NCBI GenBank assembly: GCA_041679065.1
Contig: JBBABI010000056.1
Coordinates: 1 to 7,494, forward strand
Source of the DNA: CAJBLF01 sp041679065
Lineage (GTDB): Bacteria > Patescibacteriota > Gracilibacteria > Absconditabacterales > Absconditicoccaceae
Direction: 5' to 3'
DNA length: 7,494 nt
The position numbers and the translations under genes were made by a program. Every line of letters starts with the position of its first letter. The stretch's first letter is position 1. The notes under the pieces were generated by a model. That model had not been told where the DNA came from, did not search any database, and worked only from the letters and a program-made list of their open reading frames with translations. This document shows positions 1 to 7,286 of this stretch, in pieces.

Positions 1-35
1 AAGGAGGGACTCTATTTAATCATTATACTCTATCT

Positions 36-1193
36 ATGCGCAAACATAAAAATCTGATCTTATTTATCGCACTGGTACTGTTTCGAAGCGTGTTCGTTTC
101 CATGCTTAAGTTTTTTCTCCGATCGTATTTGAAAGACATGAATATAAGTCTGGAAGAAATCGTGGGGTATATTAGCTTATGATGCATGCTTTCTTATTTC
201 ATCGGCTGATCGATAGCGTATTTTTTCCGCAAAAAGCATATCCTCATTGCAGCAACACTTATTACCATATTTTGTGTCATTCTGGGTCACGCATTAGGAT
301 ATTATCCTTTCTGGGTATTTGTAGTTATTATAAGCACCATAGGCTTGATGTATGGATTGTGGAATATCATCAAATCAGTTATTCTTGCTATAGAGATCCA
401 GAAATCACAATTTACTGAAACAACTATCAATGGAGTGGCAAACGTAGCGTTGCTTTCAGGTATAGTTTTGGGAAGTTATCTGTGATTTACCATATATGGT
501 CTCTGGTGAGGTAATGGATTTCGAGTGCTTGTGAGTATTTTGGTAGCATCACTTATCATGACATTATTTCTTGGCTATGAAAAACAATTTGCTAAACATG
601 ATCTCCATGAAACGCTTCATCTGGCAATTCCTAGTATCTTTGGCATCATCAAGAAATATATCCGGCTTTTGGTTCCTATAGGTGTCCTACGAGCAATCTC
701 TACTGCTATGGGACAAAAAATGCTAGAAATCGGTATAGATGTCTTCAATAAAGTGCCAAAAAGCTCTATCATCATCATTATCATCTCTATGGTAGGAGCT
801 ATTGTGGGGAATATACTTGCCATCTTTTTCAAGAAGAATAAGAAAAGAATAGCCATTATTTTTACCATTATTCTCTGACTAAGTACTATCTATTTCCCCA
901 ATATCATCAATAAATATGATTATTATATTACCCTAAATATCTGCAGTTTCCTCATGGGAATATTTTTTGGAATTGCCGTCAACCTTCTGGAAGGAAGATT
1001 CTTCTATCATATCTGAGAAGAACAGAAGAAAGAATATGGATCTGCTGCATATGGCATAGCCACCAACATCATAATATTTTTTATCATGATCATGTCTGAT
1101 ATCCTGACCAAACATTCCTGAATGATCGTTCCTTTTGTGTTCTCAGGCATCATCCTCTTTCTGATGCCGTTTTTCATAAGGAAGTTTAAATAG
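36..1193 (+). CDS. MFS-type membrane permease, substrate unknown (code 25)
   Basis: This 385-residue integral membrane protein is open only if TGA is read as sense; seven in-frame TGA codons occur (the first at 180-182) and TAG at 1191-1193 ends it. About 12 hydrophobic segments are visible, in two groups of six with a charged stretch near residues 180-190 between them, which is the layout of the major facilitator superfamily. Helix 8 contains an unusual run of isoleucines (around residue 242). Short basic loops such as FFRKK and FFKKNKKR follow helices and resemble MFS cytoplasmic loops. I chose the ATG at 36 because MRKHKNLILFIALVLF is a natural N-terminus, but the frame is also open to the window edge, so the true start could lie further left. 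AAGGAGG at 1-7 is too far (28 nt) to serve this ATG. The HAD gene follows after 36 bp and is probably cotranscribed. The transported substrate cannot be told from the sequence. Confidence 0.85.
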
Positions 1194-1229
1194 GATTATA
1201 CGTTTAATTTTTACATCTCAGATAACACT

Positions 1230-1889
1230 ATGAAAATTCATATGGTATTTGATTTAGATGGAACCCTTAGTGATACACAAAAGATTCATCAACAAATCGA
1301 ATCTAATTTTCTACAAGAAAAATGAATAACTATCGATCCTCAGCTCATTGGAATAAAATATGCCTGAAGAACGCCTCAGGAATGGATGGCGGAATTATTA
1401 TCTTCGAAAAACATAGACTACACGAAAGAAGAACTAGAAGATTTCGTTTCAAAAAAGGATGAAATAATCATTTCCGCACTAATGCAGTGAAAAATAGAAC
1501 TTATGCCATACGCTTCTGAAACACTTATCTCATTGAGCAATAAGAATTATAGGATATGAATAGCATCTGGAGCTTGCAGAGAATTTATAGATAAATTTAT
1601 ACACTATTTTAATTTAGAAAAAATAATTGTAGCAAGTACCAGTGCAAACGAAATAAAGAACAAAAAGCCACATCCAGATGTATTTCTTGCTACTTTTAAG
1701 AAAATCGAACACATACATGGAGTTCCGGATGAGAGATATGTAATTGGAGATTGATGGTCTGATGTAGAGTGATGATATAAGGCTTGAGCAAAGACTATAT
1801 GGTTGAATTATTGAAAAAATATAAAGTTAAATGACCAGTATTGTAATTTTGAAATAGAATCATTACAAGATATATCAAATATTTTATAA
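1230..1889 (+). CDS. HAD-family hydrolase, phosphoglycolate phosphatase / beta-phosphoglucomutase-like
   Basis: This 219-residue cytoplasmic haloacid dehalogenase superfamily enzyme probably hydrolyses or transfers a phosphate on a small phosphorylated metabolite through an aspartyl-phosphate intermediate. Motif I is FDLDGT (nucleophile Asp8, acid/base Asp10). A helical cap insert spans roughly residues 15-85. Motif II is Ser113 in IASGA, motif III is Lys146 in KKPHPD, and motif IV is Asp174/Asp178 in GDGWSD. The order and length fit the subfamily with a C1 cap that includes phosphoglycolate phosphatases and beta-phosphoglucomutases. Nine TGA codons occur in frame, several clustered in motif IV and the following GYKAGAK stretch, where family members normally carry small residues, so glycine decoding fits. 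The final TGA (LNY-TGA-KN) is in a variable position. The gene lies 36 bp after the permease and 14 bp before the SemiSWEET frame, which suggests one transcript, but the substrate is unknown. Confidence 0.9.
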
Positions 1890-1903
1890 TTAACTTATAA
1901 TCT

Positions 1904-2158
1904 ATGCATTGAGCGGACATAATCTGATATCTAGCAACAGCAGTATGAACTTTTCTTATGTTTCCGCAAATCGTAAAATCGTTTAAATCCAAAAGCATGG
2001 CAGATATCTCATGGTAAATGGTATGGATGTATGTTTTAAATTGTCTTTTGTGGCTGATTTATGGCTATATGATACGAGCGATACCTTTGATGTTATGTAA
2101 TTTTATAGCTTTGATAATCAGTTTATTGCAATTAATCTTTAAAATAAAGTATAGATAA
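1904..2158 (+). pseudogene. SemiSWEET (MtN3/PQ-loop) sugar transporter interrupted by an in-frame TAA
   Basis: Read with TGA as glycine and one TAA read through, this frame gives 84 residues, the usual length of a bacterial SemiSWEET, a three-helix half-transporter that dimerises to move sugars across the inner membrane. Helix 1 (about residues 6-24) carries the Pro21-Gln22 signature in LMFPQIVKSF, followed by KSKSMADIS. Helices 2 and 3 contain LLWLIYG and PLMLCNFIAL. Trp50 and Asn66 have the same 16-residue spacing as the sugar-binding Trp48/Asn64 known from the Leptospira protein. Codon 38 (2015-2017) is TAA, at a position between DISW and MVWM where glycine is common in the family; TGA would restore it. 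An ATG follows the TAA directly, so restart could make a 46-residue piece holding helices 2 and 3, while the first piece holds helix 1. No Shine-Dalgarno is seen before 1904. Family call is strong; whether the gene is dead, read through, or misread is open. Confidence 0.78.
2015..2017 (+). other. In-frame TAA at a glycine-type position of the SemiSWEET frame
   Basis: The TAA sits between TGG (Trp37) and ATG (Met39). The frame on both sides encodes matching parts of one SemiSWEET, with no insertion or deletion needed. A single G-to-A change from TGA (glycine in this code) explains it. Local context is TGGTAAATGG. Confidence 0.75.
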
Positions 2159-2273
2159 AACATACACAAGTATAGCGAGCAAATAACCATGAATATACAC
2201 GAGCGATAGCGAGTAAGTACACGTTTCTTAGCAATCGAAGCCATATCTAATATTTTTACATCGTTTTGTCAAG
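2159..2273 (+). other. AT-rich intergenic stretch with imperfect 26-bp direct repeats
   Basis: No coding frame or structured RNA could be supported here. Two related 26-bp segments, 2162-2187 and 2195-2220, both begin ATACAC, contain ATAGCGAG and end in a TAAC or GTAC-like tail; they differ by substitutions and one compensating one-base shift. The stretch would form the 3' untranslated part of the upstream transcript, ahead of the terminator at 2274. Confidence 0.4.
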
Positions 2274-2303
2274 ACCAACCCGTGAAATAAGGTCGGTTTT
2301 TTT
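2274..2303 (+). terminator. Rho-independent terminator of the permease-HAD-SemiSWEET cluster
   Basis: ACCAACC (2274-2280) can pair with GGTCGGT (2291-2297) with one A-C mismatch, leaving a 10-nt loop, and seven T residues follow (2297-2303). It closes the first plus-strand cluster and separates it from the cell-wall gene. Confidence 0.75.
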
Positions 2304-2329
2304 GATTATTCAGCTTTTGTGCATATACT
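2302..2329 (+). promoter_or_regulatory. Candidate sigma70-type promoter for the cell-wall protein
   Basis: TTGATT (2302-2307) and TATACT (2324-2329) are separated by 16 nt and resemble -35 and -10 boxes. They lie just after the upstream terminator and 35 nt before the ATG at 2365, where a new promoter is expected. It is a pattern match in AT-rich DNA, so only moderately secure. Confidence 0.4.
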
Positions 2330-2364
2330 TAAGCGTGTGCATTTATTACTCTAATGACAACTTT

Positions 2365-4338
2365 ATGAAGTGATCAAAATTGTTTATAGCTGGTCTGAGC
2401 CTTCTGTGTATGTGGTGAGGTGCTTTTGCTATTGCACAAGAAACAGTCATCGATACCGCTGGTGATACTACTACAAGTTTGGATAGCTACCAACCTGATC
2501 AGGAGGTTTCTGATTTTGATGTACAAAATGCTTCCAGTTCGCTACAAGACCTACAAAATAGCGTGGATTCTATTACTAATGAACTCTATTCTTTGGATGC
2601 CAAAGAAAGAACCGGCGATACGATCTCTGCTAAATACAGAGAAGTAAGAAATGAAATCGTGAAAGTGATCCAATCCATCAATACTGCCACAGATACTGTT
2701 TCTGATATACTCAAAAAAATTGCTCTGTACAAAAAGCTTATTTTGTCAGCCTATCAAGAAGTACAAGATTCCAGAGTTGGCATTACAGATACTAAGGAAT
2801 ATATAGAGACATTTACGAATTTTATCTATAAGTTAGATAATAAATTGTATAATGAAGACACCAATACTATAGATGATGTGAAACTGATCATACATTCAGA
2901 TAATATCCCTCGCACGTTGGCAAATGATTATCTTGTGGAATCTATGCTTCTGCAATTCAATGATCTCCTGAATAATTTCACCAACAATGAAGAACAGCAA
3001 TTAGAACTCATAAAGAAACTCAATCAATTGAAAATCAGCGCTAAATCAGAAATTACCGATTATCAAGTAGAATTGGAAAAACTTCAGCAAAAAAAGAATT
3101 ATCTACTGCAGTTCATCTCTCTGTATAAGGATGATAAAATCACCCAAGAAATGAGCATCAACAATCTTTTTGATAGTACAAAAAGCGTCTATGATAAAGT
3201 CATACAATTAGTAGGTGACGTAAAAAAATGAGTCTATCAATGAAATTTCGATATGGATAAAAAAATAGATGCATTGAAAGCTATTACTGATGATACACAA
3301 ACTTATCCTCTTGCTCGGCCACTCTATCCCATAGAAAACATCTTAACATACTTCGGTGATACTGAGTACCAGAAACAATATGGAATACCGCATATCGGTA
3401 TCCAAATCAAGGCAACCCAATGAACGCCTGTCTATGCATCACGTGATGCAGTAGTTTATTTTGTAGCCGATAATGATGATATCGGCATCAATCGAGTCAT
3501 GCTTGTGCATACTGATGGATATGTCACCGTATATGAATATCTCAATAGATCCATCGTCAAACCAGGTGATATCATAAAAAGAGGACAATTAATCTGATAT
3601 AGCTGATGAGAACCATGAACGAGATGAGCAGGATTCATTTCCAAAGGATCCAACCTCAGCTTTATAGTATTTAAAGATGCTATTGCTCTGGATCCCTTCG
3701 ATATTTTGGATGCCAGCATTGTCAAAGATAAAGATGTCCTCCCCAATGGCTATCAGATCAAATACCTCAGAGACAAATACGCAAGAGCTATCGATATCAC
3801 CAATCTAGAACTTATGACGTGATCTAGTTTATTAGAAAGAGAAGATCAGTTTCTGTCGAGATACTGAGTCGGTATATATAAAGAAGTTCCTTTCTGGGAA
3901 GATGTAGTCAAATGAACAAATATCGATAGAGATGTCGTGATATGTATTGCATTCGCTGAAAGTACACTTGGTCGTTATCTCAGCACTGCTGGCAATATAG
4001 GTAACGTAGGCAATAATGATCGTGGAGATAGGGTGCCATTTTACTCTGCCTATCAAGGGGCAAGAGCTATTCCCTTGACCTTGAATAATGTATATCTTGG
4101 CGATTATCATACCATCAACCAGCTTTCCAGATATGGAAACAAAGATGGAAAAATCTATGCATCCAGTCCTATCAATCGACAGACAAACGTATTGAAATGT
4201 CTTTCTCAGATCAAAGGGTATTATATCCCCGAAGACTTCCCATTCAGAATAGGTCCGAATCCTAATATTGGAAGCTGAACACAGGAAACGGTACAGTTTG
4301 GCGATGTCATTATTGCTACCACATGAACGGTTCAATAG
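2365..4338 (+). CDS. Secreted coiled-coil / degenerate LytM (M23) / lysozyme-like cell-wall protein
   Basis: This 657-residue exported protein probably acts on, or controls cutting of, peptidoglycan. Residues 1-25 form a signal peptide (MKGSKLFIAGLSLLCMWGGAFA, cleavage before or near Gln26). Residues about 40-300 are a charged, Gln/Lys/Glu-rich coiled coil like that of EnvC/NlpD-type division hydrolase regulators. Residues about 330-445 match a LytM fold (PHIGIQ, GTPVYAS, VMLVHTDGYVTVYEYL, VKPGDIIKRGQLIG), but the zinc ligands are altered: HxGxD is H343-I-G-I-Q347 and the HxH motif is N430-L-S432. Residues about 500-645 form a lysozyme-like domain with candidate acid Glu532 in CIAFAESTLG, followed by GNIGNVGNNDRGD and QLSRYGNKDGKIYASSP. 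Fifteen in-frame TGA codons fit glycine, and TAG ends the gene at 4336-4338. No Shine-Dalgarno precedes the ATG at 2365, which was chosen for its signal peptide. The lysozyme assignment is from pattern recall and less sure than the LytM call. Confidence 0.88.
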
Positions 4339-4363
4339 GAATAAAAACACAAACATAACTATA

Positions 4364-4389
4364 AAAACTGGCCACGTGCCAGTTTTTTT
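4364..4389 (+). terminator. Bidirectional terminator between convergent genes
   Basis: AAAACTGGC (4364-4372) and GCCAGTTTT (4378-4386) form a perfect 9-bp stem around the loop CACGT, with T residues continuing to 4389. The mirrored A tract means the minus strand also ends its hairpin in Ts, so it can terminate both the cell-wall gene and the lipoprotein gene converging from the right. Confidence 0.85.
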
Positions 4390-4452
4390 ATTATACTTCA
4401 TCATTCCAGTTTTTTTATTCTGCTGAGAACATACACAATTACCGTCAATGGT

Positions 4453-4830
4453 TTATTTTAATTCTTCTACACGCTTCTGGACGGATTGCATGAAACTCGG
4501 ATCAGATGCAAGAAATTCATTACATGTCTGTTCATATTCCACACCATCGGCGCGATATTTCACTTCAAGGTCGCTTGCCTTCTGAGCCCATGTAGTGGTA
4601 GTAGTTCACTGTGCTTGATCTTGAGAAAATTTGAAGGCATAAGCCATCATTTCTATACATTGGTCTTTGGTAGCATTCTTGGTGCCTGGAACATTTGGCA
4701 TCTGAGTATCTTCAGTTACCGTTGGTACTGTACCTGTAGAGACATCCGCTGTTTTAGCACCTCCGCATCCTGCAAGAAATAAAAGAGAACATGAAATAGC
4801 TACAATACTTAACATTTTTTTTGTGTTCAT
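4453..4830 (-). CDS. Small putative lipoprotein, function unknown
   Basis: This gene encodes 125 residues. The N-terminus MNTKKMLSIVAISCSLLFLAGC is a lipoprotein signal peptide with lipobox LAGC, so Cys22 would be lipidated and the mature protein anchored on the outer face of the membrane. A Thr/Val/Pro-rich linker (about residues 24-52) leads to a small helical region with two further cysteines (Cys58 in KDQCIEMM and one in EQTCNEF), which could form a disulfide outside the cell. One TGA codon (SQDQAQ-TGA-TTTT) must be read as glycine, after which the frame continues to TAA. The start ATG at 4830 has no Shine-Dalgarno. The gene lies 59 bp after the PHP gene on the same strand. I do not recognise the family. 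Confidence 0.8.
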
Positions 4831-4889
4831 GATATGATAATTAATAAATAAAAACTGGGATTAGCGTAAAGCTAAAATTTTTCAATATC

Positions 4890-5558
4890 TTATAATAAAA
4901 ATCCTTGCTCTTTGAGATAATCAAAACCTGCTTGTCTGAGATTAAAATCGTTACATGTATGCATGTCGCTGTTCACATAGACTCCTGCTTGTATAAGAGA
5001 CAATAATTTATTCAATTTTGTAAGATCAGTTCTTTCTTTATGTAAATAATAACAATTTATCTCTATAGGAATTTAGTACTGATTAAGCACCTTTACTATC
5101 TTTTCTACATCTAAATATTCTGATGTGGAAAGATGACATATATGTCCCATACATTTTATTTTATCGTGATACTTATGGATGGCATTGATATATGCTTTGG
5201 TTATATTTTTAATATCTCATTGGTAATACTCTTTATGACAAGATAGAATACAGAAATCTGATTCTTCTCCTTGGATATCAAAGCAGCAATTCCCTTCTTC
5301 ATCTAGAAGATCTCACTCTATACCAAAAGCAACATCCACATCATTATGAATATTTTTCCATCTCCTGATATGTGATCTTCGATTTCTTATAGGAAACCCG
5401 GTTTTATCTTGTCCAAATTGACTATGATCTATGATCGTTATTTTTCTTAATCAAATCTTGCCTGCGTACTGCACAATTTCATCAATGGTATTCATACCAT
5501 CAGAATAATTCAGGCTATGTATATGATAATCTTCATGGATAGTGTTCAATACTTTCAT
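4890..5558 (-). pseudogene. PHP-domain metal-dependent phosphoesterase interrupted by an in-frame TAA
   Basis: With TGA as glycine and one TAA read through, this gives 222 residues of a polymerase-and-histidinol-phosphatase (PHP) enzyme, a TIM-barrel phosphoesterase with a multi-metal site. The full set of metal motifs is present: DYHIHS (His12, His14), IIDHS (Asp44, His45), GIEGD (Glu81), LSCHK (His108), MGHICHL (His139) and NSDMHT (Asp198, His200). Three TGA codons (residues 36, 82, 114) fit glycine. Codon 162 (plus-strand 5073-5075) is TAA, inside VLNQY-stop-IPIEIN; PHP proteins usually read as tyrosine, glycine, then a hydrophobic pair and EIN here, so TGA is expected. A product truncated at 161 residues would lose Asp198 and His200 and should be inactive. 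The start at 5558 places the first motif at the usual distance; an upstream in-frame ATG at 5633 would add residues encoded by the GC-rich element and is unlikely. Histidinol phosphate or another small phosphate ester are possible substrates. Confidence 0.8.
5073..5075 (-). other. In-frame TAA at the expected glycine of the PHP frame
   Basis: On the minus strand the codons run CAG TAC TAA ATT CCT ATA GAG. Frame and motifs are intact on both sides, so a single G-to-A change from TGA (plus strand C-to-T) is sufficient. The metal ligands Asp198 and His200 are encoded after it. Confidence 0.75.
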
Positions 5559-5589
5559 TTTTATATGTGGTAAGATAAAATGTGAAAGC

Positions 5590-5642
5590 TCCGGAAATAA
5601 AATCCCCCGCCGTTCCGGCCCTCCCCCTTTCAATAAAGGGGG
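5590..5642. repeat. GC-rich inverted-repeat element between cysS and the PHP gene
   Basis: This stretch is far more GC-rich than its surroundings. CCGGAA (5591-5596) pairs with TTCCGG (5613-5618), and CCCCCTTT (5623-5630) pairs with AAAGGGGG (5635-5642) around a CAAT loop. The second hairpin is the stronger and lies 15 nt after the cysS stop on the minus strand, but no T-run follows it, so it is not a standard terminator. It looks like a REP-like or dispersed intergenic element; copy number cannot be seen from here. Confidence 0.6.
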
Positions 5643-5656
5643 TACATCGATCTGAA

Positions 5657-7159
5657 TTATATTTTCTCTATTTCATATCCATCTTTGGCATCTTGCATCC
5701 TGTATCATGCATCTTGTATCTTATTTCTGAGCTCATCAGCAACTGCGAAGTTCTTCTCTTTCTTAGCTTGAAGTCTCTTGTCTGCGAGCTGAATAACGTT
5801 TTCGGGGATTTCTATTTTCTTCGTCTCCTGACCGATCCGATCAAAAAGTCAGATTTTGAGTAATTTCTTCTCTAGCCAGTACAATGCGACGAAAAATTCC
5901 TTCTTCTCTACCTCCTCTGCCTTGTCCAATGCGTTCAATGATTGATTGAGGACGGCAAGAAGCTGTGGCGTATTGAGATCGTCCATCAATGCCGCCATCA
6001 TATCTTCCAGCGCATCTCCGACATATTTGGAAGTGATTTTGTCTTTGAGCTTCTCATATGAAGTGATATGATCGATATCTACGATAACTTTGCTATGTTC
6101 ATCAAAGAGTTTCTGGATCTTCTTGATGAGATTCTCTCTGGAATGTTGCGCTGTCTGCAAAAGATCTTCGCTGAAATCCAGGAAATTGCGATATTGAGCA
6201 GTTAAACACAAATATCTGAAATCTAATGGATGAAATCATTTTTCTACAAGAGCATCCACAGTTATCAGACCTCCTCATGATTTAGATTGTTTCTTCCCTC
6301 ATAAATTAAGGAACTGGTTATGTAACCAATATTTTACTCGGGGATGCGTACCGAGTGCACATTCAGATTGTGCTATTTCATTCACGTGATGAACTGGGAT
6401 ATGATCAACTCATCCTGTGTGAATATCAAATTGATCGCCTAAATATTTGGAGGACATCGCACTACATTCTATATGCCGACCTGGGAATCATTTACCCCAT
6501 GGCGAGTCCCGCTCCATCTGCCTGTGTTCATTGACAGGAGAGAACTTCCGTAAACCGAAATCAGTCTTATTTTTTTTGTTATCATTCTCTATCCTTGCGC
6601 CCTGTTGAAGTCAAGAGATATCAAGTCTTGCAAGATATCCGTACTCCTTTATTTTGCCAGTATCCATATATACACCATCATTAGGAATGATATACGTGTA
6701 TCATTTCTTTTCCAATTGTTGGATCATTGTTATCTGTTCTTGGATATGATCAGTCGCTCTACATATAATCTGATACTCATCGATGTTGAGCATATGCAGG
6801 TATCTTTTGAAACTTGTAATATATTTATCAGCGAGTTGTCGAACCGTCATATTGTCCCTTTTGGCTCATTTTTCCATTTTATCTTCACCTTCATCAGCAT
6901 CAGAAGTCAGATGTCCGACATCAGTCAGATTCATTACGGATTTCACAGGATATCCCATGATTTTCTCTAAGGTACTTTTCAAAATATCCCAACACATATA
7001 TGCTCTCATATTTCCTATATGTGGATCTCGATATACGGTAGGTCAGCACGAATACAATCAGACAAAATCTTTTTTCGGTCCTGTATAAGTAGGATCTTCC
7101 ATCAAAGGGATGAAAAGTTCCTTTTGACGAGTGAGCGTGTTGTATATATGTAATTGCAT
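5657..7159 (-). CDS. cysS: Cysteinyl-tRNA synthetase
   Basis: This 500-residue class I aminoacyl-tRNA synthetase charges tRNA-Cys with cysteine using ATP in the cytoplasm. The signature LYSCGPTVY ends at Tyr43, the HIGH motif is HIGN (47-50), and the zinc ligands are Cys38, Cys232 (IECSAM), His257 and Glu261 (VHHVNE), with the same 25- and 4-residue spacing as in the E. coli enzyme. The KMSKS loop reads K290-Q-S-K-S294, a methionine-to-glutamine variant. The C-terminal helical and anticodon regions are present, ending near DAKDGYEIEK, so length is normal. Twelve TGA codons occur, including the invariant glycine of CGPTVY (Gly39) and GGVDH, which is the clearest evidence here that UGA means glycine. 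The ATG at 7159 gives the standard LHIYNTLTR beginning. Its TAA at 5657-5659 is followed by the GC-rich element and then the PHP gene on the same strand. Confidence 0.97.
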
Positions 7160-7184
7160 TTGCAATAAACAGAAAATAAAGACA

Positions 7185-7224
7185 TCAGTAATGTACTGAA
7201 GCTGAGCATGATTTCAATTGAAAT
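7185..7224 (-). promoter_or_regulatory. Candidate cysS promoter overlapped by two perfect palindromes
   Basis: On the minus strand TTGAAA (plus 7212-7217) and TACATT (plus 7190-7195) are 16 nt apart and could be -35 and -10 boxes, about 30 nt before the cysS ATG. The -10 lies inside TCAGTA-ATG-TACTGA (7185-7199) and the -35 inside ATTTCAATTGAAAT (7211-7224), both perfect inverted repeats. Palindromes on promoter boxes are typical of repressor sites, but no regulator is visible in the window. Confidence 0.4.
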
Positions 7225-7229
7225 TTAAG

Positions 7230-7255
7230 AAAAACACCCCCGAAGAGGTGTTTTT
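7230..7255 (-). terminator. Rho-independent terminator of the acidic-protein gene
   Basis: AAAAACACC (7230-7238) and GGTGTTTTT (7247-7255) form a perfect 9-bp stem around an 8-nt loop. On the minus strand it lies 31 bp after the stop codon of the acidic gene and ends in Ts, with the same layout in the plus direction. It separates that gene from cysS. Confidence 0.8.
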
Positions 7256-7286
7256 GAAAATCTAATTTTTTTGCTAGAAATAAACT

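Noticed and set aside
1..19. AAGGAGG as ribosome binding site of the permease, or end of an upstream gene with TAA at 17-19
   Set aside because: The SD-like run is 28 nt from the ATG at 36 with no in-frame start at a proper distance, and too little upstream sequence exists to support an incoming gene.
1795..1998. Minus-strand 67-residue frame opposite the HAD 3' end and SemiSWEET
   Set aside because: It lies antisense to two recognised plus-strand families, has low-complexity content and matches no family pattern.
3832..4404. Minus-strand 190-residue frame across the lysozyme-like domain
   Set aside because: It is antisense to the well-supported cell-wall gene and runs through its terminator; length reflects codon bias on the other strand.
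4861..4875. Short hairpin TTAGC/GCTAA between the PHP and lipoprotein genes
   Set aside because: The stem is only 5 bp and the minus strand has no T-run after it, so it cannot be supported as a terminator or attenuator.
1904..5558. Global reassignment of UAA as a sense codon
   Set aside because: TAA ends HAD, cysS, the lipoprotein and the acidic protein exactly where their families or following hairpins predict a stop.
5681..5720. Repetitive-looking GCATCTTG/TGTATC run at the cysS 3' end
   Set aside because: It encodes the in-frame IQDAGYRMQDAKDGY ending typical of CysRS C-termini; the similarity follows from the repeated IQDA/MQDA peptide.
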